The notes under the pieces were generated by a model. It was not told where the DNA came from and made no database searches. It saw nothing but the letters and a program-made list of their open reading frames with translations. Positions 1-8,498 of a DNA stretch of 64,000 nucleotides are shown in pieces. The DNA comes from Actinoplanes teichomyceticus ATCC 31121. GTDB lineage: Bacteria; Actinomycetota; Actinomycetes; Mycobacteriales; Micromonosporaceae. The stretch is taken from contig NZ_CP023865.1 of assembly GCF_003711105.1 (NCBI RefSeq), positions 4,923,001 through 4,987,000 of the forward strand, read 5' to 3'. Each line of letters begins with the position of its first letter. Position 1 is the stretch's first letter. Made by a program: the position numbers and the translations under genes.

Positions 1-115
1 AACGCGCGATGTCGATCCGCTGCGCCGCGCGGCGCGGCTCCGCCGCACCGAAGAAGCGCGCGAACAGGTCGTCCCACTGACCGGGCCCACCCGGCCCCAA
101 CGGTCCGATGCTCAT
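1..115 (-). CDS. ClpC-like AAA+ ATPase, N-terminal fragment (runs off window)
   Basis: Only the first 38 codons are present, because the gene leaves the window at its left edge. The visible peptide is a Gly/Pro-rich start, then a D-D-L-F-A-R-F-F-G segment, then R-I-D-I-A-R. Actinobacterial ClpC/ClpB-like ATPases often begin this way: a short Gly-rich leader, a W/D-x-F-x-x-R-F-F-G patch, and then the repeat domain. The ATG is preceded on the minus strand by GGAG-rich sequence. No ATPase motif lies inside the window, so the family call is inference from the leader alone. It is divergent from the nuclease gene to its right. Confidence 0.4.
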   Translation of the reverse strand, partial: MSIGPLGPGGPGQWDDLFARFFGAAEPRRAAQRIDIAR

Positions 116-282
116 CAGTCTCTCTTCTCCTGACACTCCACCGGCGGTCTCGCGGGCGCCGTCTCCACCGGCCTACCCGGGGGCCGGAGCGGCAAACGCC
201 CACCGCCGACTGTTAGAAGCGCGTGAGACGGGACGAAGATTCCCGATCGGCGCGAAAAGTTGACAGGAGTAGGCTCAACTTC

Positions 283-1248
283 ATGTCCGCACCCGAAGAA
301 CGCAGCTCCGGCCCGCTGGCGCCGCGCTTCCAGGAGCCGGCCCTTCCCGAACCGGCACCCGCGCCCCCGGAATCCCCGTTCCAGGACGCCACACCCGACC
401 CGCCGGCGTCGCGCGAACCGGCGTCCCGGTCCCGCGCGCCGCGCGGTCAGCGCGGCACCGCCGCCCGCTCCGCCGCCCCGCCGGGCCATCCCGACACCGG
501 CGCACCCCATGCGGCCTCCGCCCCGCGCGACCGCCGGCGCACCCCGGTCGCCGCCCCGCCCCCGGACAACTCCGCCACCCCGGTCACCCCGGCCCCGCCG
601 GACAACACCGCCACGCCGGTGTCCGCCGCCCCGCCGGACAGATCTGCCACGCCGGTTGCCGCCGCCCCGCCGGACAAATCCGGTATGCCGGTTTCCGCGG
701 CACCGCCCGACAACGCCGCCACCCCGGTTGCCGCCACCCCGCCGGACTCTTCGCCAACCCAACTCGCCGTCGCGGCTCCGGACAGATCGGCCGCCGGTGT
801 CACCGATGCCCCGTCCGACGACTTCCGCCCGCCCGGCTCCGCCGACCGTCGCGCCTCGCCGACGTCCCCGGTCCGGATGCCGCTGGTCGTCGTCGACGGC
901 GCCAACGTGGTCGGATCGGTCCCGGACGGCTGGTGGCGCGACCGGGCCGGCGCCGCGATCCGGCTCCGCGACCGCCTGGCCGCGGTGCCCGGCACCGGCC
1001 TCACCGGCCTCCCGGCCCCGGTCGAGGTGGTCCTCGTGGTCGAGGGCAAGGCACGCGACATCCCGCAGACCCCGGACGGCATCCGGATCGAACGCGCCCC
1101 CGGCTCCGGCGACGACACGATCATCGACCTGGTACGCCGGGAACCCCGGACCCGCCCGATCGTCGTGGTCACCGCCGACCGCGGCCTCCGCGCCCGCGCC
1201 ACCGCCCTCGGCGCCGAGGTCCGCGGCCCCTCGGTGGTCCCCCGCTGA
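283..1248 (+). CDS. NYN/PIN-like nuclease-domain protein with disordered repeat N-terminus
   Basis: The protein has 321 residues, with the ATG chosen because AGGAG lies at 265-269; an upstream GTG in frame at 223 is less likely. Residues 1 to about 190 are Pro/Ala-rich and carry about ten near-repeats of the form T-P-V-x-A-A-P-P-D, probably disordered. The C-terminal 120 residues look like a NYN (YacP-like) nuclease fold: V-V-D-G-A-N-V-V-G near the start of the domain, a central E-x-x-R-x-I, and V-V-T-A-D-R-G-L near the end. The spaced acidic residues match the metal-binding positions of PIN/NYN RNases. It probably cleaves or processes RNA; the substrate is unknown. It stands alone between a divergent ClpC-like gene and a repeat-rich spacer. 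Confidence 0.7.
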   Translation: MSAPEERSSGPLAPRFQEPALPEPAPAPPESPFQDATPDPPASREPASRSRAPRGQRGTAARSAAPPGHPDTGAPHAASAPRDRRRTPVAAPPPDNSATPVTPAPPDNTATPVSAAPPDRSATPVAAAPPDKSGMPVSAAPPDNAATPVAATPPDSSPTQLAVAAPDRSAAGVTDAPSDDFRPPGSADRRASPTSPVRMPLVVVDGANVVGSVPDGWWRDRAGAAIRLRDRLAAVPGTGLTGLPAPVEVVLVVEGKARDIPQTPDGIRIERAPGSGDDTIIDLVRREPRTRPIVVVTADRGLRARATALGAEVRGPSVVPR

Positions 1249-2206
1249 CCCGCAGCCCCTCCGCGGTCCCCCGGACCCCACGGCCCCCGCGGCCCAGCCG
1301 ACCCCAGACCCCCGCGGCCCCCTGACCCCGCCGATGCCGCGGCCCCCTCATTACCCCCCAACCCCACGGCCCCCGCGGCCCCACCGCCCCCGCCGACCCC
1401 ACAGCCCCCCGCTGACCCCGCGGCGCACCCGGTCGTCACCGACCGGATGCCGCGCACAGCGCGCCCCCGCAGATCCCGCACGCGCCGGGGCCGATCTCCC
1501 CAGGCGTCAACCCATCCCTGGTACGACATACCGGTCCCGTCCCCGGTCACGCGCCCCGTGGCGCTCTCGCGCGGCGTCACCGCCACGCACCACCATGCCG
1601 CGCCGCCAGACCCGGGCCGGTGCTGAACACCGTCACCCCACCCCGAAACCACCACCAGCTCCAGCCGAAGCCGCCCAGCCCGCGCTCAGCATCGTTATCC
1701 GGCGCCGAACGACCCCCACCACCAGCCGAACGCGCAAAGCCGGCGCTCGGCGCCCTTGCGCCCCACACCACCACCACCCGACGCCCCGAGGCTGGGACTC
1801 AGCGCCGTCATGTCAAGCCCGAACCACCACCACCAACACCAGCCGGAGCAGAACAGCTGGCGCTCAGCGCCCTTGCGCCCCACACCACCACCGGCACCAG
1901 GCGGCGCACGGCGGCCGGCACTCGGCGTGGGCGCCTCGCGCAGCCGAGGTGCCACGAACACCGCGCTGAGGCCGGAAGACGTGGCGCGCGGGGCCGGGGG
2001 CGAATCTTGCGCGACGCGCCGCATGATCCACAATGGATGTGCCGGGGAAGCGGGCATCACCAGGGCGATCATTCGCGTCGATCGTCGGACTGACAGTGCG
2101 CTTTTATGTCCGCGGTCTGCCAATTCCGGGCAGTCGGGGACGGCGCGGGCAGAACCGGGCGGTAGGCTGAGGTCGCAGGTGGGTTGAGTTACAGGAGGCC
2201 GAACGA
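1249..2206. other. Gene-poor spacer, C-rich and repetitive
   Basis: I see no credible gene in these 958 bases. The first 200 bases are extremely C-rich on the plus strand, with repeated runs of the type ccacggcccccgcggcccc. From about 1649 to 1893 lies a degenerate three-copy repeat (separate entry). From about 2000 onward the composition becomes more AT-rich (gatccacaatgg, cttttatgtcc) and this part is the likely promoter region of the cassette starting at 2207. Open frames here are Pro/His/Arg-rich on one strand and Trp/Gly-rich on the other, as expected for reading through low-complexity DNA. Confidence 0.6.
1649..1893. repeat. Degenerate direct repeat, about 117-bp spacing, with palindromic core
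   Basis: Three related units start near 1649, 1716 and 1822. Each has an A/C-rich (accacc)n head, then ccagccg, then a ggcgctc(g/a)gcgcc palindrome. The last two units share a perfect 26-bp match at 1750-1775 and 1867-1892 (117 bp apart), which runs from gcgcccttgcgcccc into the next accacc tract. The first unit is diverged after the palindrome. Confidence 0.6.
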
Positions 2207-2467
2207 GTGGCCAGTGTCGCCGAGGTCAGAGCGGCTGTGGACGCCGCGCTCCAGCAGGTCAACGAGGGGCAGGCGGCGATTCAAGCGGCTCGGGAGAAGC
2301 TCGGGGAGGCCCAGCAGAGCCTGGCCGCCGCGCTCGACGGCAGCGCGCACGACGCCGTCGGGACCGCCCATGCCTCGCTGTCCCAGGCCGATCAGCAGCT
2401 GGAGGAGTGCTACACCGCGACGCTGGTCGCGGTCGAGGCGGCCCAAACCTACACCGCGACACTCTGA
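2207..2467 (+). CDS. Small helical protein, first gene of FtsK-like cassette
   Basis: An 86-residue protein starting at GTG, with a strong AGGAGG at 2192-2197. The whole chain is Ala/Gln/Glu-rich and should be one or two long amphipathic helices (heptad-like A-x-x-x-L and Q-Q-L-E-E-C patterns). There is no signal peptide or membrane segment. It resembles small Micromonosporaceae helical proteins I associate with DUF6244, but I cannot confirm this. Its length and all-helical nature recall WXG100-type secreted proteins, though no W-x-G is present. It is four bases upstream of the next gene, so co-translation is likely. Its role is unknown; the context suggests a partner or substrate of the FtsK-like ATPase two genes on. 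Confidence 0.75.
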   Translation: MASVAEVRAAVDAALQQVNEGQAAIQAAREKLGEAQQSLAAALDGSAHDAVGTAHASLSQADQQLEECYTATLVAVEAAQTYTATL

Positions 2468-2471
2468 CGCG

Positions 2472-3377
2472 ATGTCCCTGCTGCAGGAACTCGGCGCCCG
2501 GCTGCGGGCGGCCTCCGACGAGCTGCCGGACGGGCTGGTCATCGTGGCGCTGGAGAAACTGCGCAGCGCCACGGAGCTGCTCAACTGGGTGCGCGAGGAG
2601 TCCGAGCACAAGATGGGCGTCCCCGAGCTGGGCAGTGCCACCGAGCACGCGGAGCGGGCCGCCGCCGCCCTGCGCCTCGCCGAGGACGCGATCGAGTCCT
2701 ACCTCGCCGCGCTGGGCCTGGGTGGTGAGCCCGGCGCCCCGCGCGGCCAGGAGTGGCGTACCGCGCTGCGCCCGGAGCCGGAGAAGGAGCAAGCACCGGC
2801 CGCGCCGGACGGCGGGCCGCCCACCGACGAGAAGCTCGGCCCGTGGTGGCAGGAGCGGGTGGCGCAGCTGACCGGGGAGCCCGCCCCGCGGGATCAGAAG
2901 GCGGTCGACACCGGCCGGCCGGACACCGCCGAGCTGCTGCGCCGGGTCGCCGCCGGGGTCCGCGCCGGTGACCGCGCCCGGCTCAGCCGGGAGCTGCACG
3001 CGGTCAACGCCTCGACCGGTCTGGGCCTGTCCGCGGTCACCCCGCCGGTGCTGCACCGGCTGGCCGGTGACCTGCTCGGCCACGAGCCACGGCCGGAGGA
3101 CGTGCCACGGCTGCGGGCCGCCGCCGAGAACCGGGTCCGATCGCTGCTGCCGGGCACCTCGCCGGCCGTACTGGAGACGCTGATCGCCCGGATCTGCCGG
3201 GTGCCGGCCCAGCAGCAGGGCGAGCGGCCGGCCGGGCACCCGGCGGACAACGCGGTCACCTCGAGCGTGCTGACCGGGGTGCTGCTGGCCCGGCTGGGCC
3301 GGGACGCCGGCGCGCTCGATCCGGACGCGCCGGAGCCGGTGCGGCCCCGCGCGGAGGCCGGTGAGCAGCGCCCATGA
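2472..3377 (+). CDS. Hypothetical helical protein of FtsK-like cassette
   Basis: A 301-residue protein whose ATG lies four bases after the stop of the preceding gene. Residues 1-85 are helical (E-L-G-A-R-L, then E-K-L-R-S-A, then an Ala/Glu-rich helix). Residues 85-160 are a Pro/Gly-rich linker with a W-W-Q-E-R motif near 133. Residues 160-260 form a second Leu/Arg-rich helical region, and the tail is acidic and Pro-rich. I do not recognise the family. There is no membrane segment, signal peptide or catalytic motif. The tight spacing on both sides places it in one operon with the small helical protein and the ATPase, so it is probably a structural or adaptor part of the same complex. Confidence 0.7.
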   Translation: MSLLQELGARLRAASDELPDGLVIVALEKLRSATELLNWVREESEHKMGVPELGSATEHAERAAAALRLAEDAIESYLAALGLGGEPGAPRGQEWRTALRPEPEKEQAPAAPDGGPPTDEKLGPWWQERVAQLTGEPAPRDQKAVDTGRPDTAELLRRVAAGVRAGDRARLSRELHAVNASTGLGLSAVTPPVLHRLAGDLLGHEPRPEDVPRLRAAAENRVRSLLPGTSPAVLETLIARICRVPAQQQGERPAGHPADNAVTSSVLTGVLLARLGRDAGALDPDAPEPVRPRAEAGEQRP

Positions 3378-3391
3378 CCGGCCCGCTCCTC

Positions 3392-3454
3392 ATCACTGCG
3401 ACGGCGCTGCGGATCACTGCGACGGCGCCCCTCATCACTGCGACGATGCCGGCG
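3392..3454 (+). repeat. Three tandem copies of a 21-bp unit between cassette genes
   Basis: Units begin at 3392, 3413 and 3434. Each starts atcactgcgacg and then diverges a little. The array fills almost the entire gap between the stop at 3377 and the ATG at 3459, the only real gap inside the cassette. Confidence 0.85.
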
Positions 3455-3458
3455 GGTC

Positions 3459-6176
3459 ATGGCTGAATCCACCAAACAGCAGGTCATGGAGATCCGGGCC
3501 GCGCTGTCCCACGCGCTGGGCACCGCGGAGAACGCTCTCGAGAGCGCCCGGCACGAGGAGGGCGTCGCGGCCGCCCGGTGGGAGCGGGTCAACGCGGCCG
3601 CCGAGAGCCGGCGGCGAAAGCTCGCCGCGGCCCGCGACGAGCGGTTGCGTTCCATCCAGGAGTGGCACGACACCGAGCTGGCCGCGCTCGCCGGCGCGGC
3701 GGCCGGGGCAGCCGACCGGGCCGCGCCCGGAGCGGCCGGTGAGCCGTGGCCGTCCTGGGAGGCGACCCCGCTGCCGAAAGCCGCGGAGCTGCGGATCGGG
3801 CGGCTGCTGCTGCCGGCCCCGCCCGGCCGGCCGGCCCCGCCCGGCGACCAGCCCGGTCGGCCGTGGCAGTGGGACGAGCAGTCCCCGCCGCCGGACCCGG
3901 AGACCCCCGAGGTGCCGGCCCTGGTGCAGCTGCTCGACCACGGGCACGTCGTGGTCCACGGCGACCGCGCCCTCGGCGACGACGTGGTGGCCGGGCTGCT
4001 GCTGCGCGCCCTCGGGACCAGCACGCCGGGCACGGTGCAGGTGATCGGCCACGACCCGGAGCACCTCGGCGGCGGGCTGGCCGGGTTCGCCCCGCTCGCC
4101 CCGGTGCGGGTGCTCACCCTGGTCGCCCCGAACGGGCTGGGCGCGCTGCTCGACGACCTGGTCGCGCACGTCCGGCGGATCAACGAGACGGTGCTGGCCG
4201 GGGAGTACTCCTCGCTGCGGGAGCTGCACGCGGCGACCAACCGGCGGCCCGAGCCGTGGCGGGTCGCGGTGCTGCTCGGCGCCGGCGAGCTGAACCGGCA
4301 CGAGCGCACCCAGCTGGACCGGCTGCTGCGTACCGGGGCGGCCTGCGGGGTGCACCTGATCGTGCACGGGCCGGCCGTCGACCCGGCGCCCGGCATCGAG
4401 GTGGTCACCGCGGCCCCCGGCGACGGCGCGCGGATCGGCAGCGCCGGCGACCTGCCCGTACGTCTGGATCCGGGACCGCCGCAGCAGACGCTGACCGCGA
4501 CCTGCCGGCAGATCGCCGAGGCGGTCGCCGCCGGCCCCGCGCCGGTGGCGCTGGACAGCCTGCTGCCCCGGCCCGACGAGGAGTGGCGGGAGAGCTCGGC
4601 GACCGGGCTGACCGCGCCGCTGGGTGACAGCCCGCGCGGCACCCGGGTCAAGGTGACGCTGAGCGACTATCCGCCGCACGCGCTGATCGCCGGGCCGTCC
4701 GGCACCGGCAAGACCAACTTCATCTACGCCTGGCTGGGCTCGCTCGCCGCCCGCTACTCCCCCGCCGAGCTGGCCTTCTACCTTCTCGACTTCAAGGAGG
4801 GGGTGTCCTTCGCCCGGTTCGCGCCGGGCCGGCGCGACCAGAGCTGGCTGCCGCACGTACGCCTGGTCGGGGTGAACGTCAACACCGACCGTGAGTTCGG
4901 TCTGGCCCTGCTCCGGTTCCTCGGCGGCGAGCTGCGCCGCCGGGCCGACGCGGCCAAGCAGCACGAGGTGACCAACCTGGCCGAGCTGCGCGCCGAGGAT
5001 CCGGGTGGGCACTGGCCGCGGATCGTCGCCGTGGTGGACGAGTTCCAGGTGCTGCTGGCCGGCCGGGACGCGGTCACCACCGAGGCTGTCGACCTGCTCG
5101 AGGACCTCGCCCGGCGGGGCCGCTCGCAGGGCATCCACCTGGTCCTGGCCAGTCAGGACGTCTCCGGCATCGAGGCGCTGTGGGGCCGCCCGGCGCTGGT
5201 CGCCCAGTTCTCGCTGCGGATCGCCCTGCCCCGGGCCCGCCGGGTGCTCGCCGAGCAGAACACCGCCGCCGAGTCGCTGCCCCGCTACCACGCCGTGGTG
5301 AACTCGGACTCCGGGGCGACCGAGGCCAATCAGATCGTCCGGGTGCCGTCGGCCGGCGACCGGGAGCAGTGGAGCTCGTTCCAGCACCGGCTGTGGCGGC
5401 GCCTGCCGAAGGACTCGCTGCCGCCCCGGCTGTTCGACGGCGACGCGCGCCCGCGCCTGGCCGACAGCCCCGATTTCCGGGCGCTGACGCCGGACGACTC
5501 GAGCGCGCCGGTGGCCCTGCTCGGCGAGACGATCGACGTGATGTCCCGCTCGGCGCGGACCGTGCTGCGCCGCGCGCCCGGCCGCAACCTGGCCGTGCTG
5601 GGCACCCGGGTGGAGGAGGCGTGCGCGGTGCTGGCCACCGCCGGCCTGTCGCTGGCCGCGCAGTTCGCCCGGGACGGGGCACGCTTCTCGATCGCCTGTT
5701 TCGACCCGGACGCGCGGGCCGCCGCCGAGGCGCTGCACGCCCGTATCCCGGACTGCGGCTGGTACGACTCGTCGAATGTCGACTGGCTGCTGGAGGACGC
5801 CGCCGCCGAGTCGACCGCGGCGTGGCCGGCCGACCGCCCGCACTTCATCCTGCTCTACGCGGCGGACGCGCTGCCCGGCGGCCGGACCGCGGGCGATCAG
5901 CTGCGGACGGTGCTGCGGCAGGGCCCGGAACGCCGGCTGCACGTGCTCGGCTGGTGGCGCGGAGCCGGGCTGCTGCGGGACACGCTCGGCGGGCAGGGGT
6001 CGCGGACCGACCCGATCGGCGCGTGGGTGGCGCTCGACGTGCACGGCAGCGAGCTGGCGCCGTACTACCCGGGCGCCGGGGCGCCGAACTGGTACCCGCG
6101 GCCCTGGCGGGCGCTGCACTTCGACCGGTCGGTGCATCGCGGCGCCGAGGTGATCATTCCGTACGGTGCCTCATGA
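3459..6176 (+). CDS. Soluble FtsK/SpoIIIE-type ATPase
   Basis: A 905-residue P-loop ATPase. Residues 1-85 are a charged coiled coil ending in a W-H-D motif. Residues 85-330 hold a Pro-rich linker and a domain without recognisable motifs. The FtsK/SpoIIIE domain covers about 340-620: Walker A G-P-S-G-T-G-K-T at 412-419, then F-Y-L-L-D-F-K-E-G, Walker B V-V-D-E-F at 525-529, and a downstream G-R-S-Q-G-I-H-L-V-L-A-S-Q-D typical of the family. Residues 620-905 show no motif. Unlike FtsK, EccC or EssC it has no membrane segment, and only one ATPase module. Its stop overlaps the start of the next gene (ATGA), which encodes a membrane protein that could anchor it. It likely pumps or remodels DNA or protein at the membrane; the substrate is unknown. 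Confidence 0.85.
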   Translation: MAESTKQQVMEIRAALSHALGTAENALESARHEEGVAAARWERVNAAAESRRRKLAAARDERLRSIQEWHDTELAALAGAAAGAADRAAPGAAGEPWPSWEATPLPKAAELRIGRLLLPAPPGRPAPPGDQPGRPWQWDEQSPPPDPETPEVPALVQLLDHGHVVVHGDRALGDDVVAGLLLRALGTSTPGTVQVIGHDPEHLGGGLAGFAPLAPVRVLTLVAPNGLGALLDDLVAHVRRINETVLAGEYSSLRELHAATNRRPEPWRVAVLLGAGELNRHERTQLDRLLRTGAACGVHLIVHGPAVDPAPGIEVVTAAPGDGARIGSAGDLPVRLDPGPPQQTLTATCRQIAEAVAAGPAPVALDSLLPRPDEEWRESSATGLTAPLGDSPRGTRVKVTLSDYPPHALIAGPSGTGKTNFIYAWLGSLAARYSPAELAFYLLDFKEGVSFARFAPGRRDQSWLPHVRLVGVNVNTDREFGLALLRFLGGELRRRADAAKQHEVTNLAELRAEDPGGHWPRIVAVVDEFQVLLAGRDAVTTEAVDLLEDLARRGRSQGIHLVLASQDVSGIEALWGRPALVAQFSLRIALPRARRVLAEQNTAAESLPRYHAVVNSDSGATEANQIVRVPSAGDREQWSSFQHRLWRRLPKDSLPPRLFDGDARPRLADSPDFRALTPDDSSAPVALLGETIDVMSRSARTVLRRAPGRNLAVLGTRVEEACAVLATAGLSLAAQFARDGARFSIACFDPDARAAAEALHARIPDCGWYDSSNVDWLLEDAAAESTAAWPADRPHFILLYAADALPGGRTAGDQLRTVLRQGPERRLHVLGWWRGAGLLRDTLGGQGSRTDPIGAWVALDVHGSELAPYYPGAGAPNWYPRPWRALHFDRSVHRGAEVIIPYGAS

Positions 6177-6874
6177 GCGATCTGGAACCGGCCGACTTCG
6201 AGCGGGCCGACTACCGAACCGTCCTGCGCCGGCTCACCACGCTCGACCAGCGGGCGGCCGACCTGCGTGCGGAGGCGGTCGCGTGGCACGACGCGCAGCG
6301 CGCGGCGGCCGACGAGGCGCTGCGCGAGGCCGAGGAACGGGTGCGCGCGGCCCGCAGCGCGGTCCGGGACGCACGGCGTGAGCTGGAGGAGGTGGACGCG
6401 CGGGCGGCCGGGCTGTGGTCGGAGTTCGTCCACCGGGTCGGGCCGGTGGCGGAGCGGTTCGGGCGTACGCTGCCGGCGGCCAGCATCCCCCGGCAGCGCA
6501 GCGACCGGCCGGCCCTGGACTACCTCGCCGAGGTGGAGAAACGCATCAAGTGGGCGCCGCCGGCCCGGCCCATCACGTTCGCGGTCAAGGTGCTGTTCGT
6601 GGTGCTCGGACTGGTCGGCGGGATCCTCGGCGCGATCGGGAACCAGGTGCTGCGCCAGACCGGCGCCGCCTCGACCGGGGACTGGCACGAGGCGGCGCCG
6701 GTGGTGGCGCTGCTGGTGATGCTGGCCTGCCCGGTGCTCGCCGTCGTCGGGGCGAAGGTGGTCGCGGACCGGCGCAAGGTCGGCCTGGACACCGCGACCG
6801 TGGTCACCGTGCTGACCACCGGGCTGGTCACCGCGATGCTGCTGTTCACCGCGATGCAGTACGCCCGGCCGTGA
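6173..6874 (+). CDS. Coiled-coil membrane protein coupled to FtsK-like ATPase
   Basis: A 233-residue protein whose ATG overlaps the ATPase stop codon (ATGA), so translation is coupled. Residues 1-85 are a charged coiled coil rich in Ala, Arg and Glu, carrying a W-H-D motif that also occurs in the coiled coil of the ATPase. After a linker there are three or four hydrophobic segments: about 139-158 (V-L-F-V-V-L-G-L-V-G-G), 177-197 (V-V-A-L-L-V-M-L-A-C) and 205-228 (V-V-T-V-L-T-T-G-L-V). The family is not recognised. The arrangement suggests a membrane anchor that recruits the soluble ATPase through paired coiled coils; this is inference. Confidence 0.8.
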   Translation: MSDLEPADFERADYRTVLRRLTTLDQRAADLRAEAVAWHDAQRAAADEALREAEERVRAARSAVRDARRELEEVDARAAGLWSEFVHRVGPVAERFGRTLPAASIPRQRSDRPALDYLAEVEKRIKWAPPARPITFAVKVLFVVLGLVGGILGAIGNQVLRQTGAASTGDWHEAAPVVALLVMLACPVLAVVGAKVVADRRKVGLDTATVVTVLTTGLVTAMLLFTAMQYARP

Positions 6875-6881
6875 GCGGCGG

Positions 6882-7076
6882 TCAGTCGGGCGGCCCGACC
6901 GGGCTGCCCAGCCGGTCCGGGCTGTCGGCGAGCGTGCCGGGCACGGCGCCGTCGTCGCCGAGCTCCGGATCGGCCTGGAAGTCGGCGTCGTCGGGCCGGT
7001 AGTCGTCGTCGGTGGGCTGGTACCCGACATCGCCCGGGTCGGCCACGCTGCTGAGGTCGTCGTTCGGATCGGTCAT
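6882..7076 (-). CDS. Small acidic hypothetical protein
   Basis: A 64-residue, Asp/Pro/Gly-rich, strongly acidic protein starting M-T-D-P-N-D-D. It has a Y-Q-P-T-D-D-D-Y-R-P core and no hydrophobic segment. It ends 8 bases from the end of the membrane protein of the cassette on the opposite strand. A longer frame opens upstream (to 7136), but that would overlap the likely promoter of the kinase gene, and the sequence before M-T-D looks non-coding. The ribosome site is weak, so the gene is probable rather than certain. A similar small acidic protein lies at 8152-8340. Confidence 0.5.
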   Translation of the reverse strand: MTDPNDDLSSVADPGDVGYQPTDDDYRPDDADFQADPELGDDGAVPGTLADSPDRLGSPVGPPD

Positions 7077-7176
7077 GGCCGCTGAGGTACCCGCGGGGCG
7101 CCCGCCGCATGTCCGCGCGGCAGCGAATTCACCCATCTTTCAGGAATGTCGCGCGGCCCCGGGGTATCCCGGTGGG

Positions 7177-8103
7177 ATGGCTGACGAAGACATCGGGCGG
7201 ATCATGGTGTTCGCCCCGGTTCCCCAGTTGACGGTGACCATCGAGCAGGCCACGGGAGCGGAGGAGTTGCACGTGCACGCCGGCAGTCAGGGGATCTGGC
7301 AGGCCCGGATGTGCCACGCGCTCGGCGCGCCGATCACGCTGTGCGGCGCGGTGGGCGGCGAGATCGGCGACGTCATCGCCGGGGTGCTGGATTTCCCGGT
7401 ACGCCTGGTCCGGCGCGCGCAGAGCAGCGGGTGGTATGTGCACGACCGGCGGGCCGGGGCCCGGACGACCGTGGCCGAGCACGCCGGCGAGCCACTCGGG
7501 CGGCACGACGCGGACGAGCTCTACACCGCGGCGCTGGCCGAGGGGCTGCGATCCCGGGTGAGCGTGCTCAGCGGGCCGGCCGCGCCGGGCGTGGTGGACC
7601 CCTCGCTGTACCGGCGACTCGCGTGCGACCTCGGCAACCATGGCGTCCAGGTGGTGGCGGACCTGTCCGGGCAACTGCTGGAGGCGATCCTGGACGCCGG
7701 GGTGGCGTTCCTGAAGATCAGCCACGAGGAGCTGATCGACGCGGGGCGGGCCGCGGACGACAGCCTGCCGGCCCTGGTCGACGCGGCTCGCAAGCTGCGC
7801 GCCGACGGGGCGGCGCAGGTGCTGATCAGCCGGGCCGAGAAGGCCGCGCTGGCGCTGGTCGGCGACGAGACGCTGCTCGTCGAGCTGCCGCCGCTGGAGG
7901 TGGTGGACCACCGCGGGGCGGGCGACTCGATGACCGCCGGGGTGGCGACGGTGCTCGCCGGCGGGGGCGACCTGCGGGAGGCGATCCGGACCGGGGCCGC
8001 GGCGGGGGCGCTCAACGTGACCCGGCACGGGCTGGGCACCGGGCACCGGGACGCGGTGCTGGAGCTGGCCCGGCGGGCGCGGCTGACGCCGGTGGACGCC
8101 TGA
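7177..8103 (+). CDS. PfkB-family carbohydrate kinase (1-phosphofructokinase-like)
   Basis: A 308-residue sugar kinase of the ribokinase/PfkB fold. The second PfkB signature is clear near the C-terminus: D-H-R-G-A-G-D-S-M-T-A-G-V, with the G-A-G-D anion hole and catalytic Asp. The N-terminal part has the usual P-V-P-Q-L-T-V opening and the G-G-E-I-G segment. Length is normal for the family. The overall pattern, including L-K-I-S-H-E-E-L in place of L-K-P-N-x-x-E-L, is closest to 1-phosphofructokinase or tagatose-6-phosphate kinase, but substrate cannot be read from sequence. ATG at 7177 follows a G-rich ribosome site. No transporter or fru regulator is next to it. Confidence 0.75.
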   Translation: MADEDIGRIMVFAPVPQLTVTIEQATGAEELHVHAGSQGIWQARMCHALGAPITLCGAVGGEIGDVIAGVLDFPVRLVRRAQSSGWYVHDRRAGARTTVAEHAGEPLGRHDADELYTAALAEGLRSRVSVLSGPAAPGVVDPSLYRRLACDLGNHGVQVVADLSGQLLEAILDAGVAFLKISHEELIDAGRAADDSLPALVDAARKLRADGAAQVLISRAEKAALALVGDETLLVELPPLEVVDHRGAGDSMTAGVATVLAGGGDLREAIRTGAAAGALNVTRHGLGTGHRDAVLELARRARLTPVDA

Positions 8104-8151
8104 GACGAGCCGCTCGGCAGAGGGCCGGGTCGGGGCGGGCACGGCCGGCGG

Positions 8152-8340
8152 TCAGCGTGGCGGGCTCATCGCACGACGCCGCTCGGCCTCCTCGACGAGG
8201 GCCGCCGGGACGTCCGGGTGCTCCCCGGCGCCGTGGGCCTCGTCGTACTCGAAGTCGCCGCCGGCGTCGTACTCGGGTCCGGTCTGCTCGCCAGGTCGGC
8301 GCGGGATGTTCGCGTTCGGGGTTCGCGGTGAATCGGTCAT
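8152..8340 (-). CDS. Small hypothetical protein
   Basis: A 62-residue hydrophilic protein (M-T-D-S-P-R-T-P-N) with an acidic centre (Y-D-A-G-G-D-F-E-Y-D-E-A) and a basic end (E-A-E-R-R-R-A-M-S). No domain is recognised. It resembles short actinobacterial proteins of unknown role. It sits between a kinase gene and a DUF72 gene that both run on the plus strand, so it has its own promoter. The upstream sequence is rich in short pyrimidine tracts and offers only a modest ribosome site. Confidence 0.5.
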   Translation of the reverse strand: MTDSPRTPNANIPRRPGEQTGPEYDAGGDFEYDEAHGAGEHPDVPAALVEEAERRRAMSPPR

Positions 8341-8498
8341 GTCTCTACGTCTACCCGCCGGTCACCGAGCATACCCGCCGGTCCTGGCGGTTCACCCGGT
8401 CGGTTCCGGCCCGGGCCGCCGGCGGTGCCGGGGTCGGCTCACCGGCTCCGGTCGCGGCTCGGCGGATGGAGCCGGGAGGCGGTGGGTAAACGGTCGGT

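Noticed and set aside
1620..2187. Open frames in the repeat-rich spacer
   Set aside because: They encode His/Pro- or Trp/Gly-rich peptides from simple-sequence DNA, with no ribosome site or family resemblance.
3435..6137. A 900-codon open frame on the minus strand
   Set aside because: It mirrors the FtsK-like ATPase. The plus-strand frame has Walker motifs and operon spacing, the minus one none.
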